This document shows positions 31,520 through 38,067 of a stretch of 38,067 bases of DNA, in pieces. Below the pieces are notes generated by a model that had not been told where the DNA came from, searched no databases, and worked only from the letters and a program-made list of their open reading frames with translations. The translations under genes and the position numbers were made by a program. Every line of letters begins with the position of its first letter. Position 1 is the stretch's first letter. This DNA is from Acidobacteriota bacterium (lineage in GTDB: Bacteria > Acidobacteriota > Terriglobia > Terriglobales > Acidobacteriaceae), in NCBI GenBank assembly GCA_019510535.1, contig JAEKKE010000077.1, positions 1 to 38,067 on the forward strand, read 5' to 3'.

Positions 31520-33253
31520 AAAATCGGTGTCAGTGTCTTTGTTCTTGTCTTTATGCTTCTGCTTCGAGGCCGACTTACTGCCATCGCGAACAATCACACC
31601 GTTTTGATTAATGATGACACGGGTGCCGTTCGCGTCTCTGATATCTATCCCCGCGGGAGGAGCCGGAGGTGCAGGCGGCGCTCCGGGCTTTTCCATCGTG
31701 ATCTTCGGCGGAGCCGGCGGTGTAGCCGGAATTGGCGGCAGTGTATTGCGATTGATGGAGATATCGCTCTCAGAGTTGAGGATGCGGATCTGCTTGCCAC
31801 CCCCATTGATAGAGCCTGAGAGCATGTGGCGATCGCCGCTCGAGTTCCGGTCCAGCGGAAGGTCAGTATCGGTCGACCCGTTCTTCGTCTCCGCGGAGAT
31901 CGTGTAGCCAGCCTTCTCCGGCACCGTAAGCTTCACATCGCCGCTGCGATTGGTCACCGTAACATTGCCAACGGGTTGCGCAACACCGATCTCGACCGTG
32001 CCATTCTTGTTGGTTACCGTTACGTCACCGGCAACGCGGTTCATGACGATGTCACGGCTGCGCGTATTCAGAACGACGGGACCCAACACATCTTCCACCG
32101 TCATGTCGTGGTCGGGGTCGATATCGACATGACCGTCCAGGCGGACGAAGCGAAACTCCGTGCGGCTGGTGCGCAGTTGGAACGGCCCCTGGACACGCTC
32201 GATGCGCCCCGCACCGAAGAAGTCTCCATTCATCTGCACCGGCCCATTCACATCGGAGATGCTGAGCTCGTCGATCTTGCCTTCAATATTGAGCGAACCC
32301 GTCAGAGAGTGTGCATTCAGCGACGAATCGTTGTTGTTGATATGCACGTTCGAGGTTCCGGTAATGGCCGAGATATCGACGTTGCCATGATTGGCCGTCA
32401 GATTCACCGGAGCCTTCAGATTGCGGACATGGAGCTCACCATGATTCGCGGTTGCGGTCACAAGGGCCGTGGCCGGAACCGTAATATCGAGGTCGAGCTT
32501 GCATCCCTTCTCTGCCGCGATATTCACCACCACGCTGTTGCCGCTGGCGGAAATATTGGGATCGATCGCCTTCGCCTTGCGCTCAGCCTCCGAGTCGCTG
32601 TCGGAGTAAACCTCTTTATGACCGGTAATGTGCAGCTTGCCGTCGTCGCTGGTGCCGGCAATGGTCAGGTCGCCCCGCGGATTGTCCACGGTAAGCGTTC
32701 CACCCTCGGGGAATGCCTGCTCAACCGGCGTCAAATCGCTCTCATGCTTGTCACCCGTAAACTCGTCCCAGTTATCACTACTGACATGGAAGCTGCGGGC
32801 AACCCATCCGTTGACGCGGCGCGAGTCCGTATAGGCGAGACTGACAAACGCCAGAAGGATCACCAGAAAGACCACGCCGCCTACACTGCGCCGCACCGGC
32901 GGAGCATCACCGGCCCGTAAGTAGCGATCCACAGCCCACTCGGCCAACATCAGCACGCCGATTGCAATCAGCACCAGCGGCCAGAAATGTCCGTACCAGT
33001 TCCAGAACTGATTCGCGGCAATGCGTCCCGTCTGGATCAGTAGAAAAACAATGCCGATGGCCACCAGAAGCAGCGGGCCAACGATGGAGCCCCGGCGATA
33101 CTGCCGCATCTGCCAGCGCATCTGTTCACGCTGCAACCGGGCCTGGGCCCGCCATGCATCACGCTGCGCCTTTGCCTGATCGCGGGCAATACGCTGCTGC
33201 TGACGCCACTGCTCACGTTGAAAACGAGGATCGATTGGAGGAATCGTAGCCAT
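31517..33253 (-). CDS. Membrane protein with LiaF-like TM region and DUF4097-like beta-helix
   Basis: 578 residues. A Gln/Arg-rich N-terminal coiled coil (10-53) is followed by three membrane segments at 55-76, 88-107 and 124-141. A long repetitive beta domain comes next (DNPRGDLTIAGTSDDGKLHITG, LHVRNLKAPVNLTANHGNVDIS...) of the DUF4097/head-GIN type, then a Pro-rich stretch and a Lys/Asp tail. Such proteins are linked with envelope-stress sensing (LiaF/LiaG, from family knowledge). Five bases separate it from the B-box gene, so they are coupled. The stop codon TAG is the end of copy D of the palindromic element. Confidence 0.82.
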   Translation of the reverse strand: MATIPPIDPRFQREQWRQQQRIARDQAKAQRDAWRAQARLQREQMRWQMRQYRRGSIVGPLLLVAIGIVFLLIQTGRIAANQFWNWYGHFWPLVLIAIGVLMLAEWAVDRYLRAGDAPPVRRSVGGVVFLVILLAFVSLAYTDSRRVNGWVARSFHVSSDNWDEFTGDKHESDLTPVEQAFPEGGTLTVDNPRGDLTIAGTSDDGKLHITGHKEVYSDSDSEAERKAKAIDPNISASGNSVVVNIAAEKGCKLDLDITVPATALVTATANHGELHVRNLKAPVNLTANHGNVDISAITGTSNVHINNNDSSLNAHSLTGSLNIEGKIDELSISDVNGPVQMNGDFFGAGRIERVQGPFQLRTSRTEFRFVRLDGHVDIDPDHDMTVEDVLGPVVLNTRSRDIVMNRVAGDVTVTNKNGTVEIGVAQPVGNVTVTNRSGDVKLTVPEKAGYTISAETKNGSTDTDLPLDRNSSGDRHMLSGSINGGGKQIRILNSESDISINRNTLPPIPATPPAPPKITMEKPGAPPAPPAPPAGIDIRDANGTRVIINQNGVIVRDGSKSASKQKHKDKNKDTDTDF

Positions 33254-33258
33254 TGTTC

Positions 33259-34446
33259 TTACCTGGCCTCTCCTTCGTGATCCACAGAGTCCGTACCAGA
33301 AGAAGGCACAATGGGGGTCCCAGCCGGAGCCGCTGCTGACGTACCCGGGGCAGCAGGCTGCGTGTAGTATTGCGCCGCCGCAGCATCAGAGTAGGCGGCA
33401 CGTTCGGCAATCGCCAGCAGACCGACGACGATGAGGAAGATCGGCCAGCTATGTCCCCAGGTCAGCACGTGCACCTGGTTCAGGAAGAAGAGCACGCCCA
33501 CCAGAATGATCCATACTGAGCCGCGGAGCGCACGCAGCACCCGCAGGCGATATCCCAGGCTGCCGTCGTCACCCAGGGTCAGGCCGCTCTCCGTCATCTT
33601 GCGGAGGAAGATCCACACACCGAATCCGATGATGAGGAATGGCCAGAAATAGTTCATGCTCATCTCGCCCAGAATCCCTGAGCTGCCGATCAGGAAGATG
33701 ACACCCAGGCCGATCAGCCAGATCGCGCCGGTGGGGAAACGATTGACCGGGGGAGGCTGCCAGTTCGGGTCATACGCAGGAGCGGCGGGAAACACAGGAG
33801 GTATCGGAGGCACGCTGTAGCTCCCAGCGGGCGGTGTGAAGGGAGAGCTGCTCCAGCCGGAGGGAGGCGGCGGTGGCGCTACAGGTTCCGGAGATGGCGG
33901 CGGAACGGGGTCGACCGGTCCGGTGGCATGATTCGCAGGCCAGGTCTTTCCAAAACCGAATTTCTCGCCGACATCGTTCAAGCCGAAGGGATCGGGCAGC
34001 GGTGTGCCCTCACGGCGGGCCTTCGCTGTCTGGTAGGCATCGAAGACCATGTAGAAGATCCAACCCGCGACAAAGATCCCGAAGAAACCGCTGACATGGT
34101 CACTCATCGAGGCGAGAACGGCAAAGATGGCGAGGTGGACGATGCCCTTGGCAAACTGACCGTTGTACATGGCGCCAACGCCTGGAATCACACCCAGCAG
34201 ACCCGCAAGACCGGGATTCGGCCCGCTGGAAACCGGCGGAACGGCGGTATAGGCCGTGCCGCCTGAGACTGGCTGCCAGCCCGCACCCACAGGTGGCGGG
34301 GGAACAGCGCCGCTCAGCTTGGCCGCCAGGCAGGGCTCACAGAAGACAGCCGAGCCGACGGTACGTGTGCACTCCTGGCAGAGCGGTTTGCCGCAGTTCT
34401 GGCAAAACGCCACGTTTTCACGATCATTATGGTTGGCGCACATCAT
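33259..34446 (-). CDS. B-box zinc-finger, TM2 and LiaF-like membrane protein
   Basis: 395 residues. The N-terminal cysteine array (Cys3, 15, 18, 23, 26, 36, 39 with His6) is a B-box-like zinc finger. A TM2-like pair follows (GVIPGVGAMYNGQFAKG, about 85-101, through 135). Next is a long Pro-rich linker (180-235) and LiaI/LiaF-like helices at 240-257, 266-281, 310-322 and 333-347. No enzyme motif is seen. The start overlaps the anti-sigma stop (ATGA) with GAGG 6 bases upstream. Its place between an anti-sigma factor and a DUF4097-like protein suggests a membrane sensor or regulator of the same pathway (inference). Confidence 0.8.
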   Translation of the reverse strand: MMCANHNDRENVAFCQNCGKPLCQECTRTVGSAVFCEPCLAAKLSGAVPPPPVGAGWQPVSGGTAYTAVPPVSSGPNPGLAGLLGVIPGVGAMYNGQFAKGIVHLAIFAVLASMSDHVSGFFGIFVAGWIFYMVFDAYQTAKARREGTPLPDPFGLNDVGEKFGFGKTWPANHATGPVDPVPPPSPEPVAPPPPPSGWSSSPFTPPAGSYSVPPIPPVFPAAPAYDPNWQPPPVNRFPTGAIWLIGLGVIFLIGSSGILGEMSMNYFWPFLIIGFGVWIFLRKMTESGLTLGDDGSLGYRLRVLRALRGSVWIILVGVLFFLNQVHVLTWGHSWPIFLIVVGLLAIAERAAYSDAAAAQYYTQPAAPGTSAAAPAGTPIVPSSGTDSVDHEGEAR

Positions 34447-35351
34447 ACCGTGCCTCTTTCCGTTTTACCGCCCGCGCGGACGGCGTTGGCTACTACACCA
34501 TGGGAGTGATACTGCAAAACTTTTGGATTAAGCTGGTTCGGCTCAATCAGGTTGAGCTCGACCTGGGCCGTCAACACATAACTCGGACGGATATTTTCCT
34601 TCCGACTCGATCCGTTACGCGGCCGCTTCTCTTCGTTCTTCTGCTGCTGCTGATTCTGTTGCTGATTCTGCTGCTGATTCTTCGGCTGAGCGTTGTTCTG
34701 GTTATTGTTGTTACCCGCCGGTGTATCGTCGTTACGCCGCAACTCACCTAAGCGCGACTCCAACTCATAGACGACCCGCAGGTTGTCGTAATAGCGCACC
34801 ACGCGCGCGTTGGTCTGGTAGAGGGTCCGCTTCAGGCTGCTGGGCTTCAGATCGCTTGCCTTGATATCCGTAATTCGGATACCAACCAGGTTCATCGTGA
34901 GAGCAATCGAGAAGAAAGCCATCGCCGCCGTCATTGCCAGCCTCGGCTGCAGAAGCGACTGCCCAAGGTTCTTCAGATTGAACCAGGCCCGTACGCGGGT
35001 CGACCACCGCGCCGCGATCGGAGGCGCCATCGCCGGCTCCACCGCGGCCACGTAGGCCGGCTGAGCCATTTGCGCGCCAGAGGTCTGAGCCAGGATGCGG
35101 GCCATCAGGTCCGCCGTTGGCTGCGGACGATCGCTTTTGAGCATCTCCAGCCAGGCTGCACCTCGCTGGGCGTCTTCGTACGCCATCGCACAGTCTTCGC
35201 AACCCAGCAGATGAAGATCGAACCGAGCCCGCTGCTCTGGTGTAAGCAGGCCGTCGATCGCGTCCGTCAGCATAGCCTCACACTCGGCGCAACTCATCCC
35301 TCCGGCACGGCTTCCCGGGTTCTGCGCTCCGAATTGGTTCATCTCCGCCAC
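34443..35351 (-). CDS. Zinc-finger anti-sigma factor with Gln/Asn-rich tail
   Basis: 302 residues. A zf-HC2-type domain with Cys21, Cys24, His47, Cys51 and Cys54 (HLLGCEDC) near the N-terminus should bind the sigma factor encoded just before it. One membrane helix is at about 138-158. The outer part carries a low-complexity stretch of Asn/Gln (about 213-240) coded by CAG/AAT repeats, then a Lys/Arg-rich segment and a conserved-looking end (LTAQVELNLIEPNQLNPKVLQYHSHG). GTG 35351 begins immediately after the sigma stop, so the two are coupled. Signal, trigger and protease are unknown. Confidence 0.85.
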   Translation of the reverse strand: MAEMNQFGAQNPGSRAGGMSCAECEAMLTDAIDGLLTPEQRARFDLHLLGCEDCAMAYEDAQRGAAWLEMLKSDRPQPTADLMARILAQTSGAQMAQPAYVAAVEPAMAPPIAARWSTRVRAWFNLKNLGQSLLQPRLAMTAAMAFFSIALTMNLVGIRITDIKASDLKPSSLKRTLYQTNARVVRYYDNLRVVYELESRLGELRRNDDTPAGNNNNQNNAQPKNQQQNQQQNQQQQKNEEKRPRNGSSRKENIRPSYVLTAQVELNLIEPNQLNPKVLQYHSHGVVANAVRAGGKTERGTV

Positions 35352-36125
35352 TTACACCACCTGCCTTTCGGTCTTTCCTAGGATTCTTGCCAACTCACCG
35401 CGTCCGCGGTTGATGCGGCTTTTGACGGTGCCCTCGGGCACCTTGAGTACTGCCGCAATCTCTTTGTAATCCATGTCTTCCAGATCGCGCAGAATAACTG
35501 CTTCGCGCAACTCTGGCGACAGCTGTTTCAGCGCCGTCTGGATACGGGTCTTCAGCTCCAGGCCGGCGACATGCTCATGCTGGGTCTTGCGTGTATCGGC
35601 CAGCCGGTCGGCGAAGGTCGGTCCGTCGTCTTCCCCGTCAAAACTTGCGTCCATCGAATCCGAGACCCGGTCCATGCGCGTGCGGCGGAAGTGATCCACC
35701 AGCAGATTGCGCGCCAGCGTCGTGATCCAGGTCTGGAAGCTGCCCTTGAAGGCGTCGAAGCTGTCCAGGTTCCGGTACAGCTTCAGAAAAACATCCTGCG
35801 TTAGATCTTCGGCGTCTGTAGGTGATCCCGTAAAGCGGTAGCAGATGGCGTAAATCCGCCGGTGTTGCGAAGCAACGAGCTGCTGCCAGGCGTGGGAGTC
35901 CCCCGCCATACACTGGCGAACCAGCTTCTCCATCGCCTCCTGCTCGGGCGTGCGCTCCACAATTCGTTCCTCAGCCTGCTTATGTGTCTGATCGAGTGTA
36001 ACTTGCGGCACAGGCGAAGAGGGGGGAACCTGGCCCTTTCGAGGATCCGGTCCCAGCAGCATGGCCCGCTTTACCGGTATGACCGGCAAGCCGTGCGCGG
36101 GAATCGCCATGTGTAAAACGCCCAT
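35352..36125 (-). CDS. ECF-type RNA polymerase sigma factor
   Basis: 257 residues. Region 2 (HRRIYAICYRFTGSPTDAEDLTQDVFLKLYRNL, about 88-120) and region 4 (LSPELREAVILRDLEDMDYKEIAAVL, about 202-227, with KVPEGTVKSRINRGRGEL after it) are clear. An N-terminal extension of about 60 residues precedes region 2, longer than typical. ATG 36125 is the outer start and ATG 36110 the alternative; neither has a ribosome site. A GGAACC-N16-CGTATA promoter lies just upstream, so the gene is probably autoregulated. The next genes are the anti-sigma, B-box and DUF4097-like proteins and the serine hydrolase, which I take as one operon. Confidence 0.92.
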   Translation of the reverse strand: MGVLHMAIPAHGLPVIPVKRAMLLGPDPRKGQVPPSSPVPQVTLDQTHKQAEERIVERTPEQEAMEKLVRQCMAGDSHAWQQLVASQHRRIYAICYRFTGSPTDAEDLTQDVFLKLYRNLDSFDAFKGSFQTWITTLARNLLVDHFRRTRMDRVSDSMDASFDGEDDGPTFADRLADTRKTQHEHVAGLELKTRIQTALKQLSPELREAVILRDLEDMDYKEIAAVLKVPEGTVKSRINRGRGELARILGKTERQVV

Positions 36126-36132
36126 ATGTTTC

Positions 36133-36160
36133 TATACGAAAAACGTAACTGCGCGGTTCC
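36133..36160 (-). promoter_or_regulatory. ECF-type promoter of the sigma-factor operon
   Basis: On the minus strand, GGAACC (36160-36155), 16 bases, then CGTATA (36138-36133). This matches the usual ECF pattern of a GGAAC -35 and a CGT/GTC -10. Transcription would begin near 36126, leaving little or no leader before ATG 36125 and a short one before ATG 36110. A second GGAAC lies 12 bases farther upstream. The match is by eye. Confidence 0.55.
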
Positions 36161-36291
36161 CGGGTACGTTCCGGAAAATCTGACCCAAAAGAGGGACGCG
36201 CGTTGACAGCGGTCGGTTCGCCGGAGTCTGATGCTCCTGCAGCAGAAACCCACTCATTTCCACCGTTTCATCTACCGTTTCAAGGAGACCC

Positions 36292-37278
36292 ATGTCTAAG
36301 GTCCATCTCTCCCTGTCTGCCTGTGCTCTGCTGGCCTGCTCGGCCATCGCCTTTGCTCAGGCGCCGGCGGCCGCCCCAGCCGCACGACCGGCTCCCCCGC
36401 CGCTGGAAAGCCCCAACCCGCACTACGTCTCGTTCGTTCTGATCCAGGATGTCAACGCGTCAGCCGACACGGTCTGGGCTCGGGTGGGCAAATACTGCGA
36501 CATCGGCGAGTGGGGATTTCCGTGCACCATCCTCCAGGGACCAGGGAATGAGATCGGCTCCGTTCGGTCGATCCAGAACGAGGTGATGGTCGGCAAAACC
36601 ACCTCTACCACGCCACCCTGGAGGTGGTTCCGGTGACGGCAAAGACATCCCGGCTGGAGTACAGCTTCCTCTACGACAACTCCATGCTTACAGACGATGC
36701 CGCTCGTAATATCGAGATTGCCACCAGGAAGATGCGCTTTACCGGCTTCCTGAAGACGATGAAGACGCTGTCCGAGGGCGGCAAAGTTGAAAAACCGACC
36801 GCTCCTCCCCCGGTGCTCTCCACCGCGCCATGGCTGGTGCCTGAGCCACACTACGTCACCGTCCCCATGAGCGTCGACGTCAACGCTCCGGCAGATAAAG
36901 TCTGGGCCCGCATCGGCAAGTACTGCGGGCAAAGACGGTGAGCTGGGCACCATCCGCTCTATCGGCAACGAAGTGCTGGTGGGTAAGACGAAGTACAGTT
37001 ACATCTACACTCAGCCCAAACGGGTTGGCAGCAGCTACAACATGTACCACGGCGACCTGGAAGCCGAGCCCCTGACGGCTACCACCACCCGCCTGCACTA
37101 CACCCTGCTCTATGACAACTCCGCACTGCCGGACGATGCCGCAAAGCAGAAGGACATTGAAAACCGCCGCACCCGGTTTACCCAGATGCTCGAAAACATG
37201 AAGCTGCTGGCCGAGGGCAAGCCGTTACCGGAAGGCGCCGTACGCAGGCCTACGCCGCCTCCAACGACGCCACGATAA
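36292..37278 (+). pseudogene. Exported two-domain SRPBCC-like protein, broken twice
   Basis: Signal peptide (MSKVHLSLSACALLACSAIAFAQA) from ATG 36292, with AAGGAG upstream. It precedes two copies of one domain: HYVSF...VNASADTVWARVGKYCDIGEWGF (36420-36770) and HYVTV...VNAPADKVWARIGKYC (36850-37250). The pattern is of polyketide-cyclase/START-like binding folds. The first copy loses frame at about 36600 where about 49 bp are missing relative to the second copy. The second loses frame at about 36930 where about 38 bp are missing relative to the first. Three reading frames remain (to 36636, 36624-36941 and to 37278). The undamaged domain in each case shows what was lost. Ligand unknown. Confidence 0.78.
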
Positions 37279-37286
37279 CCTTTTTG

Positions 37287-37373
37287 TTTGTCATTTCGTA
37301 GCGACCGTAGGGAGCGGAGAAATCTGCTTTCAAATTCAGACAAACGAAAAGCAGATCCCTTCGGGATGACAAA
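37287..37373. repeat. Palindromic intergenic repeat (family 2, full copy)
   Basis: 87 bp: TTTGTCAT (37287-37294) pairs with ATGACAAA (37366-37373), and inner ATCTGCTTT (37322-37330) pairs with AAAGCAGAT (37348-37356). The right half is identical to 7211-7235. It sits just past the SRPBCC gene and next to the sodC terminator. Confidence 0.75.
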
Positions 37374-37390
37374 AAATGCCCCCAAAGAAC

Positions 37391-37421
37391 GGGGGCTGGA
37401 GACACTACGTCTCCAGCCCCC
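37391..37421. terminator. Terminator of the Cu/Zn superoxide dismutase gene
   Basis: GGGGGCTGGAGAC (37391-37403) pairs perfectly with GTCTCCAGCCCCC (37409-37421) around ACTAC, 13 base pairs, 27 bases past the sodC stop. Weak T-tracts lie on both sides. Confidence 0.8.
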
Positions 37422-37447
37422 ATTCTTATTTACCCGTTACTGCCCTT

Positions 37448-37963
37448 CTACATTGCGGGTTTTTCGATCACACCGCAGGCCAGCCGGCTACCGGCGTTTC
37501 CAGCCGGGTCGGTCATCTGGTCGTCAGCCTTCTCATGCACGACCACCGTGTGACCGTAGATGGAGTTCGGCGCCGACGGATCCAGTGACAGGTAGTCCGC
37601 GTCGAAGGTCTTGTGGCCCATGCCCCCGGTCATCGTCACCGACTCTGGGAAGTCGCCATCGTGATGTCCTTCGGGGTTCTTGAAACCGTGGTGCTTGTTT
37701 TCGGGGTTGAAATGACCGCCCGCGGACTGGAAGCTCGGAGCCTCACAGGTCGCACCGGCGTGCACATGCACGGCATGCTCACCGGCGGGCAGGTTCGCAA
37801 GCATGACCATGACCTTCACTCCGCTCTTAGCCGGAGAGAAGGTGACGTAACCGGCGTCCTTGCCGTTCGCGTCCTTCAACATAACCTTGACGGGCTTGGG
37901 TGCGGCAGCAAAAACGGGAACGGCAGCCAGAAGGGCGGCCGCAGCAACGGATGCAAGACGCAT
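37448..37963 (-). CDS. sodC: Periplasmic Cu/Zn superoxide dismutase
   Basis: 171 residues with a signal peptide (MRLASVAAAALLAAVPVFAA). Copper ligands are His66, His68, His84 and His143, and zinc ligands His84, His92, His101 and Asp104; the disulfide pair Cys73-Cys163 is also present. The spacing equals that of known enzymes. Start 37963 is set by AAGGAG a few bases upstream; a longer in-frame start (38008) would add an unlikely Arg-rich leader. It complements the cytosolic Fe/Mn enzyme at 16926. A 6-bp inverted repeat immediately precedes the ribosome site. Confidence 0.92.
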   Translation of the reverse strand: MRLASVAAAALLAAVPVFAAAPKPVKVMLKDANGKDAGYVTFSPAKSGVKVMVMLANLPAGEHAVHVHAGATCEAPSFQSAGGHFNPENKHHGFKNPEGHHDGDFPESVTMTGGMGHKTFDADYLSLDPSAPNSIYGHTVVVHEKADDQMTDPAGNAGSRLACGVIEKPAM

Positions 37964-37976
37964 AGTGAATCTCCTT

Positions 37977-37992
37977 GTATCCCGCAGGATAC
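37977..37992 (-). promoter_or_regulatory. Small inverted repeat in the sodC leader
   Basis: GTATCC (37977-37982) and GGATAC (37987-37992) flank CGCA, directly before the sodC ribosome site. It could be a short leader stem or a protein site. There is no specific family match. Confidence 0.3.
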
Positions 37993-38023
37993 GTATAGGA
38001 TGCGTCACGATGCAAAACGTGGC

Positions 38024-38067
38024 CTACTGTGCAACCGCCGGAAGCTCCATCTGCTCGCTCTGGTTCT
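38024..38067 (-). CDS. Possible C-terminal tail of a gene leaving the window
   Basis: On the minus strand an open frame from the right edge reads NQSEQMELPAVAQ and stops at TAG 38024-38026, 60 bases before the sodC start. It is too short to identify, and the coding call rests only on an open frame with plausible spacing. Confidence 0.3.
   Translation of the reverse strand, partial: NQSEQMELPAVAQ

Noticed and set aside
1..38067. CRISPR arrays, tRNA or rRNA genes, integrases, transposases, prophage genes
   Set aside because: No regularly spaced repeats, no cloverleaf with a GGTTCGA-type arm, and no recognisable recombinase motif were found on either strand.

Overview
This window is a GC-rich chromosomal segment that most resembles a subdivision-1 acidobacterium (Terriglobus/Granulicella/Edaphobacter-like). 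The main pointers are a VWFA-related protein of the acidobacteria-enriched family (2871-4487), many exported hydrolases, an anti-sigma factor with B-box and DUF4097-type envelope proteins, and several families of short palindromic intergenic repeats. No rRNA, tRNA, CRISPR array, integrase or transposase was recognised. The assignment is inference from gene content, not from a marker gene.

Layout. 1-2752: the tail of a GlcG/HbpS-like gene, then an arsenic cluster (arsR divergent from arsM-arsC-aqpS) with no recognisable efflux pump. 2871-7123: an exported VWFA-related protein convergent with an exported M1 aminopeptidase. 7429-16687: a leftward carbohydrate block (GH15 glucoamylase, transketolase, then gnd-zwf-pgl-glk) that would release glucose, phosphorylate it and oxidise it through the pentose phosphate pathway. 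16926-18980: Fe/Mn superoxide dismutase, an exported RidA-like protein and an SDR oxidoreductase. 19036-23049 (leftward): a J-domain coiled-coil gene, a Sel1-repeat gene and a tex gene broken near its helix-hairpin-helix region. 23151-25591: a broken TPR gene, a glutathione peroxidase and a GNAT acetyltransferase. 25973-30040: a second exported M1-like peptidase, a Mug DNA glycosylase and a class II aldolase. 30083-36125 (leftward): ECF sigma factor, zinc-finger anti-sigma, B-box/TM2/LiaF-like protein, DUF4097-like protein and serine hydrolase, apparently one stress operon with a good ECF-type promoter. 36292-38067: a two-domain SRPBCC-like gene broken twice, and a periplasmic Cu/Zn superoxide dismutase.

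Two patterns deserve attention. First, a family of about 115-bp palindromic elements (9268, 21377, 28257, 31405, plus fragments) has ends reading TAGAGCAT. At every gene end it touches, the element supplies the TAG stop codon. Removing the element with one TA restores an in-frame stop in each of the three full-length cases, which suggests a TA-targeting MITE that lands in stop codons inside operons. Second, three genes carry four internal deletions (about 38 bp to about 100 bp), all frame-disrupting. This is either clustered gene decay or a systematic assembly fault.
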